A stretch of 64,000 nucleotides of DNA, from NCBI GenBank assembly GCA_037893245.1, contig JBAIAA010000783.1, positions 1,240,001-1,304,000 on the forward strand, written 5' to 3'. Below the pieces are notes generated by a model. It did no database searches and was not told where the DNA came from. It worked only from the letters and a program-made list of their open reading frames with translations. Positions 1-11,449 of the stretch are shown here, one piece after another. A program made the position numbers and the translations under genes. Every line of letters begins with the position of its first letter. The stretch's first letter is position 1. The DNA is from Crossaster papposus. Taxonomy: Eukaryota; Echinodermata; Asteroidea; Velatida; Solasteridae.

Positions 1-415
1 GTGCGGCGTGGTGCGAAGGGATGCACAATGATGACAACTGGTTGTCACCTGGTCAATAGCTCTGTCTATGTCAAGGGCATAAAAGTACCGGTTGGTGGCG
101 GTGTGGAGTTGGTGATGAGTGGGATGGTTTAGCTGAATGTGCAGTGCTGTGAGTAGGCCGGTGAGTAGGCCTACTTGGCGAGGGACGATGATGCATTCGC
201 GTGTCGCAACAGAGGTTGGTCACGACGGACTATTAACATCCCAACGAGGCAACGTTGAGGTAGCGCTTGACGTCTTTGATGTTAGTAAGCTTCTTAGATG
301 GGCGAGTGCCTTGGACGAGGTGGGCACGGGTGCGTCTAAGGTCTGGGCATTCGGACTGGACTTCTGCCCAGGCTGCTCTACTGGTGAACGGAAGCTTGGC
401 GTTACCAGAAATCAC
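1..415 (-). pseudogene. Integrase N-terminal (H2C2 zinc-binding) region, incomplete
   Basis: On the minus strand, 415-233 encodes [20 protein letters not shown] and [17 protein letters not shown], the linker commonly found between RNase H and integrase in this group. A different frame from about 200 to 1 gives HIQLNHPTHHQLHTATNRYF followed by CHHC. The spaced His pair and Cys pair fit the integrase HHCC zinc-binding module. The catalytic core would lie to the left of base 1. At least one frame change separates the two parts. Confidence 0.75.
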
Positions 416-459
416 GTCCTCTGTTGATATCCGTAGGACAACGGACTTCTCCTCGCGCT

Positions 460-905
460 CTACGAATTAAGGCGCAAATTTGGCAGGTAGGGTTGTTGCA
501 GGGCATTGCGGCTGGCGAAATCGGAGGGAATATTCGCCGACCCGGCAAGGTGCCGAACAGATGCCTGATAACGGCTGACTGTGGAAAGGAATGTTGAAAC
601 GCGGGGGCTTGCTGAGAATCCCCCCCCCCCTCCCCCGGCATAGTTTCTCATAGGCTTGTACGCATGACTTGCTGTCGGTGAGTATGCACGCGTGATGTTT
701 CGACTGAATTATGATGGGACTGAAGTGCTTAGTGGATGCAGATATGGAGAGGGCTTCAACTTCGCATGGCAACCATGTGGGCTGGCGACCTCGCAATTTT
801 GCACTGAAGAAACCGGACAGGAGAGGTTTGGCATCGCGAGTGATATAGAGTGTTGAGCCATTGCTATGCTTTTTGACAGAGCCATCTGTCACGATCCACA
901 GCTGG
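460..905 (-). pseudogene. RNase H domain relic of the pol region
   Basis: The minus-strand piece starting near 892 begins with TDGSVKK (first catalytic Asp), continues with [11 protein letters not shown] (catalytic Glu) and [17 protein letters not shown] (catalytic Asp), the normal order of retroelement RNase H. After YEKLCRG the frame runs into glycines encoded by the C/G homopolymer at about 618-637. The expected continuation ([18 protein letters not shown], then SDFASRNA) is in another frame. The break is exactly at the homopolymer, so slippage in evolution or in sequencing is equally possible. Confidence 0.8.
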
Positions 906-1034
906 TCGTCTGGACGTGGGAGGGTGATGGTTTAGGCAGAGGTCAATGCTCCCTGAGCTTGTTGGAATGCTGTCCGTAGGTCATCTGACCATGTGAGTTT
1001 GTCTTTGGCATGTCGTACAGCTATTATATTGCTT

Positions 1035-2053
1035 CATCCAATGGAGACATTAGGCTGTAGCATTCCGGGATTACTCGTGACAAGACTTTGAAGGCGCCAA
1101 TGAATGACCTCAATACGCCAACCTTGTCTGGAATGATGCAAGTCGAAAGAGTAGCTACTCGGTGAGGGCTTGCTTAGATTGTGCCGTTGCACCAGATCCA
1201 GCCCAATATTGTTGTGTTCTTTGGGCAGACCACTGTCTTTGCTGCGGAAAGGCGCAAGCGGCTTTTGTACAAGACATGCAGAACAGATCTCCAGTTGGTG
1301 AGTAGCTCGTCGAGGGTGTTTCTCCCGCAATAGAGGTCATCGGCGAGCTTTGCAACAACACCTTTTTCAAGGTGGTCCCAAAGCCGTCTCAGAACCAGGC
1401 ATGCCCATTGCTGATCGTGTATAAACACGGACACCACGAAATGGTGTTGCGACCCCGCAGTATTTCATTGACTGGCGAGACAATGGGATCTGGTAGAATG
1501 CACTGGTGAGATCTGTGGCGATAAGGTATTTCATAGTCAACATCCGGCATGAGGGAGGGCTGAGGCTTACTACATCTGCCTACGTCAGCAAAAGCGGTTA
1601 CGAGCCGGAAGCCGCCGCTTGGCTTCTTAATAAGGAATGAATAATTGAGGTACTCGACATTGATTCCCATGTCTTCCGGGCGGGCGAAAACTCCCAGTTT
1701 CTCAAGTTCGTCAATTTTTGCTGCAGCTCGCGAAGCTTGTCCTGGGCATATTGTGGCAGACGGCCTTTGCGTTGTGGGGGTTGAACTGGACCCATGTTGA
1801 CAACTGCCTCAAAAGGGCCGGCGGCACCATTGTAGCCTGGGAACATTGGGTTGAATACCTCATCGTAATCTTCATGGAGGGTGCGAAATTTTGCCTGTGT
1901 GTCAGAGTCGGAGTTCATCATGTTGCTAGGATCAAGTGAGATTGGAGCGGAGTGTGTCGTGTCCGTTGTTGTGGGACTTGGGATTTTTGGATCGTTTGCC
2001 ACGGCCTGTTTGTGAGAGTCTGAACGAGGATCCTCGGACGGGGGTAGAAACAC
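1035..2053 (-). pseudogene. Reverse transcriptase domain relic of the pol region
   Basis: Three minus-strand frames together cover an RT domain. The N-terminal piece (about 2053-1690) carries HEDYDEVFNPMFPGYNG. The next (about 1670-1530) carries [19 protein letters not shown], the palm entry motif with the first catalytic Asp. A third (1437-1174) carries KLADDLYCG, with the ADD of the [YFL]xDD catalytic box at about 1337-1345, and GWIW at the following strand. A further frame near 1035-1130 reads [16 protein letters not shown], the connection to RNase H. At least three frame changes are needed, so no functional enzyme is encoded as assembled. Confidence 0.8.
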
Positions 2054-2291
2054 TGGGCTGACCTGGCAACATTGTTCCTTGCGCTTGAGGACCAGGGGCT
2101 CGTCAGTGAGGTTATTGGGATTCGAACTCTCCCTGCCACGCTTTGGATAAGGGCTGGTTGGATCCAGAGCTTGGCACGGTTAGTGTTTTTGGAAAGAGCG
2201 TCTGTACGAGGTTCCAATGCGAACGTGGTGTCGATTGGACTGATCGGCGGAAGGTCGAGCTCCAAGAAATATCCTTGGACGGTTGTTGTCT

Positions 2292-2347
2292 TGGGGGGGG
2301 GGGGGGGGGGGGGGGGGGGGCTGGGGGGGGGGGGGGGGGGGGGGGCG
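2292..2347. repeat. Long G homopolymer pair inside the pol relic
   Basis: Two runs of roughly 30 and 24 G, separated by CT, lie between the protease and RT pieces. The predicted proline/glycine runs in both strands are artefacts of this tract. Confidence 0.95.
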
Positions 2348-2464
2348 CGTAAGACATTGGCCCGGTGCACTGTGCGGCAAATCTTGGGTTCTTTGGTTGA
2401 TCCGTAAATGAACGTCGTGCCATTTCCTAGAGTTACCTGACGTTGTGCAGGGCGGATTGCAATG

Positions 2465-2860
2465 TCATTCGTTTCCATGAAGGGGTCCCTCAAAGTGAAA
2501 TTCGGCTCCATCGCTTGTTAGTGTGAAGTTGGTTTCTCCGACAACAACCAGGGGTGAGGACCCATCAGTCCGATGAGCAGACTGTGAGCTCTTTTGAATT
2601 CTGGATCCCAACCTCTTCGCCGTGGTTTCACGTATCATGTTACCCGTTGCTTCGCTGTCGATGGTAACACGAACGGTGTGGTGGTCACGGAACGTGTCGA
2701 TGTACGGTGATTGTCGGACCTGGACGCGTAGGGTCGTTGCTGACGCCGGGATGGGTAAGCCGTCGTCAGTATGCTCATTGATGTGCTCGTCATTGGATTC
2801 GTCAAAGATATTTGCGACTTGACGCGCCCGTGCTATGTATCTCCGATCTGGTACCTCCAA
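2465..2860 (-). pseudogene. Retropepsin-like aspartic protease fragment
   Basis: A 131-residue open stretch on the minus strand contains VTIDSEATGNMI, which resembles the retropepsin active-site region (D-S/T-G-A-T). The usual Gly after Asp-Ser is Glu here, so the catalytic triad looks damaged. Downstream VVVGETNFTLTSDGAEFHFEG fits the later beta strands of the same fold. Its place before the RT piece supports a pol polyprotein. The reading is open for about 400 nt but has no convincing start, as expected for a fragment of a larger ORF. The Gly-to-Glu reading is direct; loss of activity is inferred. Confidence 0.7.
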
Positions 2861-3599
2861 ACAAGGTATAATGTTATCATGAACAGGGTTGCTTTACTTT
2901 GACAATTCCCCATTCAGTCGCTGTGATTTATAATCATCCCCACGATTGCGTTCCATGCCCATAAAATACGAGTAAATATACTTGGCAAATCCATTGTACA
3001 CAAAACAGCCGTCGCATCTCAACTCGTGAAGCGCCCTCCAGGTGCGCTTTGCACACTCGACTGACGTCAGGGGGTCATCGGATTATAATCCAGCCTGAAC
3101 TGCGCGTTTCACTCAGTTCGACTGAACAAAAGATGCCCAAATTTCTCGAAATTTTGAAGGTAAGATTAAGCGCAATTCCAAATAGTAATAGCTGAGAGAT
3201 TAGAGAATACACACCCAGTATAATTGCGACTCCACAATTCCTCGCACAGAATGCGCACGAAAAAGCAAAGTTTTCAACCAATTTTAGCGTGTGCCGATGT
3301 GTGACCCTGTATATCGCAGTATACCCGGGGAACACTGGACTAAGATTTGATATGCAACCTGTAATGACTCCACCGGTGTGAAGTTGGTTACTTATTCCTC
3401 GTTCGATATTCAATAAGTAGCCAGTTACTTATTCGACATTCACTCATCACTAGCCAGTTACTTATTCGACATTCACTCACTATCGCATACACAAAATAGT
3501 CAGAATAATTTGGTCTGGAAACCAGATACAAAGAGCTTATAACACTAAATAGACCAACCTTAATAACTGGCCAAAATCCCCACCCCCCAAAACGGGTCC

Positions 3600-6440
3600 C
3601 TCAATAAAAGTCCGATGGGCAGCATGGGCCGGGTAGGGACTGGAGTAGGGGGTAGTGGGAGACCCCAGGGTCAGCCAAGAAGTTAGCTTGCCTTGGGGTG
3701 GCCCATGCCGTTTGAGTATTTTTAATTTTGAGTTTTCTAAGACGATATTCCCTATACACTTTACCCATTCGTTTCTACACAAAATCACTACTCACGAAGA
3801 CGGCGCCTTTAAGTACCAAGGACGGCATGGGCCGGGTAGGGAGTGGACTGGGGTAGGGGGGTAGCGGGACTGACCCCAGGGTCAACCAACAAGTTAGCTT
3901 GGGGTGGCCCATGCCGTTTGAGTATTTTAAATTTTGAGTTTTCTAAGACGATATTTCCTATACACTTTACACGTGAATCCCATTCGTTTCTACACAAAAT
4001 CACTACTCACGAAGACGGCCCCTTTAAGTACGAAGGACGGCCCCTTTAAGTACGAAGGACGGCCCCTTTAAGTACGAAGGACGGCATGGGCCGGGTAGGG
4101 ACTGGGGTAGGGGGGTAGCGGGAGACCCCAGGGTCAGCCAACAAGTTAGCTTGGGGTGGCCCATGCCGTTTGAGTATTTAAAATTTTGAGTTTTCTAAGC
4201 CGATATTCCCTATGGGATTTACGCGTGAAGTTGGTTACTTAATCCCATTCGTTTCTACATGATATTCCCGCCCACGAAGACGGCCGCTTTAAGTACCAAG
4301 AACGGCATGGGCCGCGGGTAGGGACTGGGATAGGGGGGTAGCGGGAGACCCGATGGTCATCCAACAAGTTAGCTTGGGGTGGCCCATGCCGTTTGAGTAT
4401 TTCTAATTTGGAGTTTTCTAGGACGATATTTCATATACACTTTACACGTGAATCCCATTCGTTTCTACACAAAATCACTACTCACGAAGACGACCCCTTT
4501 AAGTACCAAGGACGGCATGGGCCGGGTAGGGACTGGGGTGGGGGGTGGGGGGGGGGGGGGGGGGGGGGGGGGTAGCGGGAGACCCCAGGGTCAGCCAACA
4601 AGTTAGCTTGGGGTGGCCCATGCCGTTTGAGTATTTTTAATTTTGAGTTTTCTAAGACGATATTTCCTTGTTGGCTGACCCTCGGGTCTCCCGCTACCCC
4701 CCTATCCCAGTCCCTACCCGGCCCATGCCGCCCTTCGTACTTAAAGGGGCTGTCTTCGTGAGTAGTGATTTTGTGTAGAAACGAATAGGATTCACGTGTA
4801 AAGTGTATAGGAAATATCGTCTTAGAAAACTCAAAATTAAAAATACTCAAACGGCATGGGCAACCCCAAGCTAACTTGTTGGCTGACCCTGGGGTCTTCC
4901 GCTACCCCCCTATCCCAGTCCCTACCCGGCCCATGCCGTTCTTGGTACTTAAAGGGGCCGTCTTCGTGGGCGGGAATATCGTGTAGAAACGAATGGGAAT
5001 AAGTAACCAACTTCACGCGTAAATCCAATAGGGAATATCGGCTTAGAAAAGTCAAAATTAAAAATACTCAAACGGCATGGGCCACCCCAAGCTAACTTGT
5101 TGGCTGACCCTGGGGTCTCCCGCTACCCCCCTACCCCAGTCCCTACCCGGCCCATGCCGTCCTTCGTACTTAAAGGGGCCGTCTTCGTGAGTAGTGATTT
5201 TGTGTAGAAACGAATAGGATTCACGTGTAAAGTGTATAGGAAATATCGTCTTAGAAAACTCAAAATTAAAAATACTCAAACGGCATGGGCAACCCCAAGC
5301 TAACTTGTTGGCTGACCCTGGGGTCTTCCGCTACCCCCCTATCCCAGTCCCTACCCGGCCCATGCCGTTCTTGGTACTTAAAGGGGCCGTCTTCGTGGGC
5401 GGGAATATCGTGTAGAAACGAATGGGAATAAGTAACCAACTTTACGCGTAAATCCAATAGGGAATATCGGCTTAGAAAAGTCAAAATTAAAAATACTCAA
5501 ACGGCATGGGCCACCCCAAGCTAACTTGTTGGCTGACCCTGGGGTCTCCCGCTACCCCTAGTACCCCAGTCCCTACCCGGCCCATGCCGTCCTTCGTACT
5601 TAAAGGCGCCGTCTTCGTGAGTAGTGATTTTGTGAAGAAACGAATGGGATTCACGTGTAAAGTATATAGGAAATATCGTCTTAGAAAACTCAAAATTAAA
5701 AATACTCAAACGGCATGGGCCACCCCAAGCTAACTTGTTGGCTGACCCTGGGGTCTCCCGCTACCCGCCTATCCCAGTCCCTACCCGGCCCATGCCGTTC
5801 TTGGTACTTAAATGGGTCGTCTTCGTGGGCGGGAATATCGTGTAGAAACGAAAGGGAATAAGTAACCAACTTCACGCGTAAATCCAATAGGGAATATCGG
5901 CTTAGAAAAGTCAAAATTAAAAATACTCAAACGGCATGCATGGGCCACCCCAAGCTAACTTGTTGGCTGACCCTGGGGTCTCCCGCTACCCGCCTACCCC
6001 AGTCCCTACCCGGCCCATGCCGTCCTTCGTACTTAAAGGGGCCGTCTTCGTGAGTAGTGATTTTGTGTAGAAACGAATAGGATTCACGTGTAAAGTGTAT
6101 AGGAAATATCGTCTTAGAAAACTCAAAATTTAAAATACTCAAACGGCATGGGCCACCCCAAGCTAACTTGTTGGATGACCCTCTGGTCTCCCGCTACCCC
6201 CCTACCCCAGTCCCTACCCGGCCCATGCCGTCCTTGGTACTTAAAGGGGCGTCTTCGTGAGTAGTGATTTTGTGTAGAAACGAATGGGTATAAAAGTGTA
6301 TAGGGAATATCGTCTTAGAAAACTCAAAATTAAAAATACTCAAACGGCATGGGCCACCCCAAGCTAACTTGTTGGCTGACCCTGGGGTCTCCCGCTACCC
6401 CCCTACCCCAGTCCCTACCCGGCCCATGCTGCCCATCGGA
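3600..6440. repeat. Satellite array of about 215-bp units, inverted at about 4.67 kb
   Basis: Units contain a GCATGGGCCGGGTAGGGACT box, an AAGTTAGCTTGGGGTGGCCC box and a TTTCTACACAAAATCAC box. About four units run in one orientation to 4664; from there about nine run in the opposite orientation. Two unit variants alternate in the right half: one has CTTCGTGAGTAGTGATTTTG, the other CTTCGTGGGCGGGAATATCG. The second recurs at 4962, 5391 and 5821, so a dimeric higher-order period of about 430 bp is present. Recurrent open frames of about 72 codons across the units are by-products of the repeat. Confidence 0.9.
4534..4572. repeat. G homopolymer in the satellite
   Basis: A run of G with a few T interruptions expands the GGGGTAGGGGGGTAG box of one unit, just before the orientation switch. 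Confidence 0.9.
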
Positions 6441-6880
6441 CTTTTATTTGGGAACCGTTTTTTGGGGTGGGGATTTTGGCCAGTTATTAAGGTTGGTCTA
6501 TTTACTGGCCTGCAACCGGGCAGGTAGTGTTATAAGCTCTTTGTATCTGGTTTCCAGACCAAATTATTCTGACTATTTTGTGTATGCGATAGTGAGTGAA
6601 TGTCGAATAAGTAACTGGCCAGTGATGAGTGAATGTCGAATAAGTAACTGGCTACTTATTGAATATCGAATGTCGAACGAGGAATAAGTAACCAACTCAA
6701 GTTCACACCGGTTAATGACTCCTAGTCCCACTAGTGTGCCCCCGGTATGCGATATACAGGGTCACACATCGGCACACGTACGCTAAAATTGGTTGAAAAC
6801 TTTGCTTTTTCGTGCGCACTCTGTGCGAGGAATTGTGGAATCCGCAACTACTGGGTGTATTCTCTAATCTCTCAGCTATT

Positions 6881-7245
6881 ATTATTATTATTATTATTAT
6901 TATTTTCTGGTAATGAAACCAATTAAAGATCCTTCAAAAGTGCTCAAGGCACTGTAGCTCGTAAGCCAGAAGAAACCCGTAAAAAGAGGCTGTGTCAGCC
7001 AGGAACACCGGGGCAAACCCCTTCTCTTAGCGATAAGTGTTCTGGGTTCTTTTACGTGCATTATACAATGTTATAATGTTATAATGGGAAAGATATATAC
7101 ACACATTATAAATTATACAACACACGGGACCTACAACTTTACGTCCCATCCGAAGGACGAAGCAATAGTGGTTTAATTGCCTTGCTTAGGGACACACGTG
7201 TCCCGGCCGGGATTCGAACTCACGCTCATGAACTAACTACATGTA
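6881..7245 (-). mobile_element. tRNA-derived SINE inserted in the right arm of the palindrome
   Basis: The right edge on the minus strand carries a pol III B-box-like GAGTTCGAATCCCGG. The body includes the GGGACGTAAAG / CGAAGGACG words seen in a SINE type widespread in marine invertebrates, and the other end is a (AAT)n tail (6881-6904 as ATT repeats). The flanking arm sequence (CTCTCAGCTATT on one side, GGAATTGCGC on the other) is continuous in the left arm, which defines the insertion. The A-box is weak. Confidence 0.75.
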
Positions 7246-7449
7246 TCTGGAATTGCGCTTAATCTTACCTTCAAAATTTCGAGAAATTTGGGCATCTTTT
7301 TTTCAGTCGAACTGAGTGCATGCGCGCGCGCGCAGTTAAGTTAAGGCTGGATTATAATCCAATGACCCGTGACGTCATTTGAGTGTGCAAAGCGCACCTG
7401 GAGGGCGCTTCACTAGTTGAGATGCTACGGCTGTTTTGTGTTGCATTTT

Positions 7450-7860
7450 CCTCCAAACAAGGTACATTGTATAATGTTATCATGAACATGGTTTGACAAT
7501 TCCCCACGATTGCGTTAAAATACGAGTAAATATACTTGGCAAATCTATTGCACACAAAACAGCCGTCGCATCTCAACTCGTGAAGCGCCCTCCAGGTGCG
7601 CTTTGCACACTCAAATGACGTCACGGGTCATTGGATTATAATCAGTTCGACTGAAAAAAAGATGCCTAAATTTTCTAGAAATTTTGAAGGTAAGATTAAG
7701 TGCAATTCCAGATAGGCCTAGTAATAGCTGAGAGATTAGAGAATACACCCAGTATAATTGCGACTCCACAATTCCTCGCACAGAGTGCGCACGAAAAAGC
7801 AAAGTTTTCAACCAATTTTAGCGTGCGGTGTGCCGATGTGTGACCCTGTATATCGCAGTA
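7450..7860 (+). repeat. Extra direct copy of the palindrome's left arm
   Basis: The stretch from CCTCCAAACAAGG to TATATCGCAGTA repeats 2857-3325 in the same orientation with small indels (for example the TCATGAACA, ATACGAGTAAATATACTTGG and ATTCCTCGCACAGA words). It is interrupted at 7860 and appears to resume at 9364 as TATACCGGGGGCACACTAGT, which matches the continuation of the other arms. Confidence 0.8.
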
Positions 7861-9363
7861 TCGTCAGACCCCCTAAATCTGCGCGGTCCTATTTCTGCGC
7901 ACTCGCCTTTAATTTCAATTTGGCAACGCGCGCATCTTAAAAATGATGTACCGTCACTAGGATCGTATTCTTTGATGCATGAACTTTCACAACCACCGAA
8001 AAATTATGTAAAGTGAATGTTTTAACGGTAAGTCGGGCAAAAATTGAAAAAAATCTGCTTTTTACAGCTAATTTACTAGGTACAATTGTTGGTAGAGGCT
8101 TTCGGGCCTGCAGAAGTCGAAAAGATGACCGCACGGTAAACTTTGTTATTCGCCCTCTGTCGTCAGTATTATAGCTACCGTGTCCTATATAATTCATTAA
8201 TTTTTTTAAGGGGGTTTAAGACTTGCGGTGCAACAAAGAAGACATGTTTCTTATATTATTTTGGAATTTTCTTCTGTCATACCTATTAAAATTTGACATC
8301 TTGACAATGTTCTCTGTTGATTGGGATAATCAATATATGACATATATGACATACATCTATCAAAATAGTTCAGGTTACCAAATCTAAGAAGGGGTCAATT
8401 TATTAAGGCATTTAAATATTATTAGGTTTATTTGTATTTTTATTTAATTCAGGCCTAATCAACAACTGAGTTTATTGATGCACCCTTCTAAAAACTCAGC
8501 GAACCAATTGCTACTTGAAATGAACAATACAACGCACAACTTGGTCCTGGGTGTACCTTGTATAAACCATTATCACAAAGATTATTAATATTAGAACGAG
8601 AGACTTGGAACGTCTGAGGTGACGATTTGTAATATTGTAAAACTATTTTGTATTGCCTAAAGAACATAAAAAGCCATTTTAGTATGAATTCAGAGCACGG
8701 CAGTCTTTAGTTTAGTTTGACTGAGAGTATGATTCGTGAACACTCGTGTAGAGCTAATCCTACTATATTTAAAGTAACACAAATTGAATTAATTATTTTA
8801 ATATTAATGTACATTTCCAACTTTATTAATACATTTCTTCAATGATAACAATACAAACTAGGGTCTACATAGGTAAAATAGGTAAAAATGTATAAATTGG
8901 ATGTGAATTTTAAATATATGCCTTTTTGTAAAAACAAAATTAACAATTATCTATTGAGAATTCAACCATTATGTCGAATTAATCTTGAAATTACGAAAAG
9001 TGTACTGGCATTGAAAAAAAAGGAGTAAATAATTAGGTTAAAAATGTTCAAGCTAATATATTTTCCAAAATCAAGGAGTACAAAATGTTGTTCTTGAGTT
9101 GCATGGCCCGGACACCAAAGATTTTCCATGAAGCGCCCCACTGCGCAGATTTAGGCAGGATTTTTTTCTGAACGCCAAAACTGCACGCTTTGGAATTCCC
9201 CGCTTGTCGCTACAAATAAAGATAATTTGTCTTTGTTAATCGGCATGGTGGAAGATCGTAAGCCAACAATATAAGTTTTGTTGATGAAAAGAGTGGTTGC
9301 TCTTTTAGTTTTAAGCTACTCGGTTGCAAACCCTTAGGTGCGCAGAAATAGGATGATCGAGGA
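7861..9363. mobile_element. 1.5-kb TIR transposon without visible transposase
   Basis: TCCTATTTCTGCGCAC at 7887-7902 is inverted exactly at 9338-9353 (GTGCGCAGAAATAGGA). Outside it the termini are only loosely matched. The flanks are TA at 7859-7860 and TA at 9364-9365; removing the insert restores GCAGTATACC, as in the left arm at about 3315. This supports a TA target duplication of the Tc1/mariner kind. A second CTGCGCAGATTTAGG near 9142 mirrors CCTAAATCTGCGC near 7872. The inside is AT-rich and has no convincing ORF. Confidence 0.7.
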
Positions 9364-9399
9364 TATACCGGGGGCACACTAGTTGGACCATGGAGGAAT

Positions 9400-10225
9400 A
9401 AGAAGGAAGACTCCTAACATCATTGACATAATATTTTTTGAAAAAAAATTACCAAAACTTACCAGAGACTGAGCGAAATTCTCACAAAACGATGGTTTAC
9501 ATTTTAAACCCCGCACTTTACAGTATGTAGAACGTAGCAACAATCTCGACCAATCAGCGTAAACCAAGGAAAGACAGACCGGTGGAGCTTCGGCTGTACA
9601 CCACTAACCGGCTATTCCCGCTTGCGGACTCACTGCACAGATGTGCTTGTCTACGTTTTCGTTTTAATTGTGTTCTCTAGTTCACGAGTCGTATAATGGC
9701 GTTCCAATCGCCTGGTAACTCGTGTTCACTGCACCATACCGGTGGTGAACTCGAGGTGCAATTTGTTTCTCCATGTTCACGACTTCGTAAACAAATCAAA
9801 TACTCGCGCACGCGTGTTGGTTCACGTACGAGTTATTGCGCGATAAAGAATGTCCTTACCGCACAACTAACTCGACTGTGCGCGTGCGTCGTGGTGTGTA
9901 GCGTTTGGAATGCAACATTTTCGTAAACATGGCACGGTGAACACGACAAACACGACGCGATTAGAACGCAGCATGAGCGCCGAGACAAGAACGCCGAGAC
10001 AAGCACATCTGTGCAGTGAGTCCACAAGCAGGAATAGCCGGTTAGCGGTGTACAGCCGAAGCTCCACCCAGTCTGTCTTTTCTTGGTTTACGCTGATTGG
10101 TCGAGATTGTTGAGTGCGGGGTTTAAAAAATATACCAACATTTCGTGAGAATTTCGCTCAGTCTCTGGTAATTATTTGTCATTTTTTCCCCAAAATATTT
10201 TCTCAATGATGTTTTGAGTGTTATG
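9400..10225. repeat. Inverted repeat of about 830 bp upstream of the SLCO gene
   Basis: The left arm (about 9400-9660) and right arm (about 9990-10225) are complementary. ACCAATCAGCGTAAACCA at about 9550 is mirrored by TGGTTTACGCTGATTGGT at about 10085, and GGAGCTTCGGCTGTACACC by its complement near 10050. The centre (about 9660-9990) is GC-richer with many CGTG/CACG words. No ORF of substance. It ends about 420 bp before the first recognised SLCO exon. Confidence 0.85.
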
Positions 10226-10646
10226 AACTTAGTCATTACACATTGCAGATCAAATCTGTGTTCTTAAAATCTGTGTTATGATCTTTGAAAGTGGTAAAAA
10301 ATTGGCAAATCTGGTGACTAGTCTGGCAAAAATGGTCAAAATTGCAAATACGCCAATTGTGTACACTACATGTAGTTTTCTCGTAACCCTCTGGTCTTCG
10401 ACCGTCGGGTGGGTGGTTGGTTACGATTATTGCAACTAGGTCTATCTTGGTTTATACAAGATCAATTATTTGATAAAACTCTTAACCCTTTAAACCCAGA
10501 TTTGTTTGCTCTGTTTTATAGTATTAGGAGACAGTGTTAATTTAGACTGACAAAGAGACATGAATGCTGCACTAATCTTTTTTACTTTCTCCACTTTCTC
10601 CATGTCCTATATTTGTATGGTTAATTTGTTTTTATTTTTTGTGCAG
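10226..10646. other. Intergenic stretch or upstream intron before the first SLCO coding exon
   Basis: I see no gene here. The end has a pyrimidine-rich run and GTGCAG at 10641-10646, a possible splice acceptor. If used, a non-coding first exon and the promoter lie further upstream. Confidence 0.4.
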
Positions 10647-10680
10647 ACATTTGGAATTCCTGACATTTGAATATAATATA

Positions 10681-11449
10681 ATGGCATCTTTAAAACTTGA
10701 TGAGGATTCACCCAGCTCTCCCAAATCCAATGGCCTTGAGACAACTGTAGACGGGGAACAAAGGTTAGAGTGTGGAGACCCAGGCCAGTATGATCAATGC
10801 GCGACTGTTGATGATGACGTTACCCCGGATGAGGCTGAGAGTCGGGGTTTTAGAATTGGTTCCTGGCATCCCCATTGCCTTCAGATATTGGTAAACCCTG
10901 TTATGTTTGTTGCTCTACTCTGCTTCTTTACCATCTGTGATGCCTTCTTTAGTGGAATCCAAGTTGCCCTTCTTACTACTTTGGAGACCAGGTATGGTCT
11001 CTCTGCTTACCAGATTGGAATGGTAGTCACAATCAATAAAATTGGTACAATGGTTGGCCTGCCAGTAGCAGCATACCTAGGTGGAAGACCCAATACACAT
11101 CGACCACGTTGGATAGCAGGTAGTGCCTTCCTGATGGCTTTTGGAATGATTGCCACATGTATCCCACAGTTTATATTTAAGCCATATCAATACCATCACA
11201 GTCAGTTTAAAGATGTGGCTGGCAGCGTTCTTTCAGATTATCATGACCTGTGCAGTACCAGCACTAATCATTCAGCAACATCGTCACATGCAGATTGCCC
11301 CGAAAGCACTTCATTGGATGATGAGGCAGCCTACATTATAATTCTGATAAGTCAGTTTGTGGCAGGGGTTGGTTATGCACCAGCACGGCCATTGGGTATA
11401 TCCTATATTGATGACAATGTCAAACCAAACAGGGCTGGATTTTACCTTG
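10681..11449 (+). CDS. SLCO: SLCO exon 1 (residues 1-256 and part of 257)
   Basis: The exon starts with ATGGCATCT and ends at TACCTTG before GTAAGT; intron phase 1. It encodes an acidic N-terminus, membrane segments at about 74-92, 112-133, 145-162 and 216-234, and an extracellular loop with a possible N-glycosylation site (Asn-His-Ser near 196). The words ETRYGLSAYQIG and SYIDDNV are family-typical. The open frame runs into the intron to 11583, which is not part of the protein. Confidence 0.92.

Larger units (their letters stand above)
1..2860 (-). mobile_element. Decayed LTR-retrotransposon pol region, truncated by the window edge
   Basis: Read on the minus strand, from 2860 down to 1, pieces of a retroelement polyprotein appear in the order protease, reverse transcriptase, RNase H, integrase zinc-binding region. 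That order is the Ty3/gypsy one and is shared by BEL/Pao, so the clade is not certain; the RT wording looks more Ty3/gypsy-like. The pieces lie in different frames, are separated by stops and are interrupted by long C runs (as read on this strand) at about 2292-2347 and 618-637. It is therefore a relic or badly damaged by assembly. No LTR is visible; the 5' side ends where the palindromic element begins at about 2857, and the 3' side leaves the window. Confidence 0.85.
2857..7445. mobile_element. Giant palindromic (foldback-like) element with satellite core
   Basis: The left arm (about 2857-3620) and the right arm (about 6430-7445) are inverted copies of each other. Examples are the ATTCCTCGCACAGA and TTATTCGACATTCACTCA words in the left arm and their complements in the right, and ACACAAAACAGCC near 3000 against its complement near 7440. 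The core (about 3600-6440) is a satellite that itself flips orientation at about 4664-4680. The right arm is interrupted by a SINE at 6881-7245. No transposase ORF is seen. The shape resembles Foldback-type elements, but that classification is inferred from shape only. Confidence 0.75.

Noticed and set aside
2112-2511. Proline- or glycine-rich proteins
   Set aside because: Produced only by translating the G/C homopolymers.
3655-6142. Series of open frames of about 72 codons in the satellite (both strands)
   Set aside because: They recur with the repeat unit, lie in different frames and have no recognisable domain; best explained by repeat sequence free of stops.
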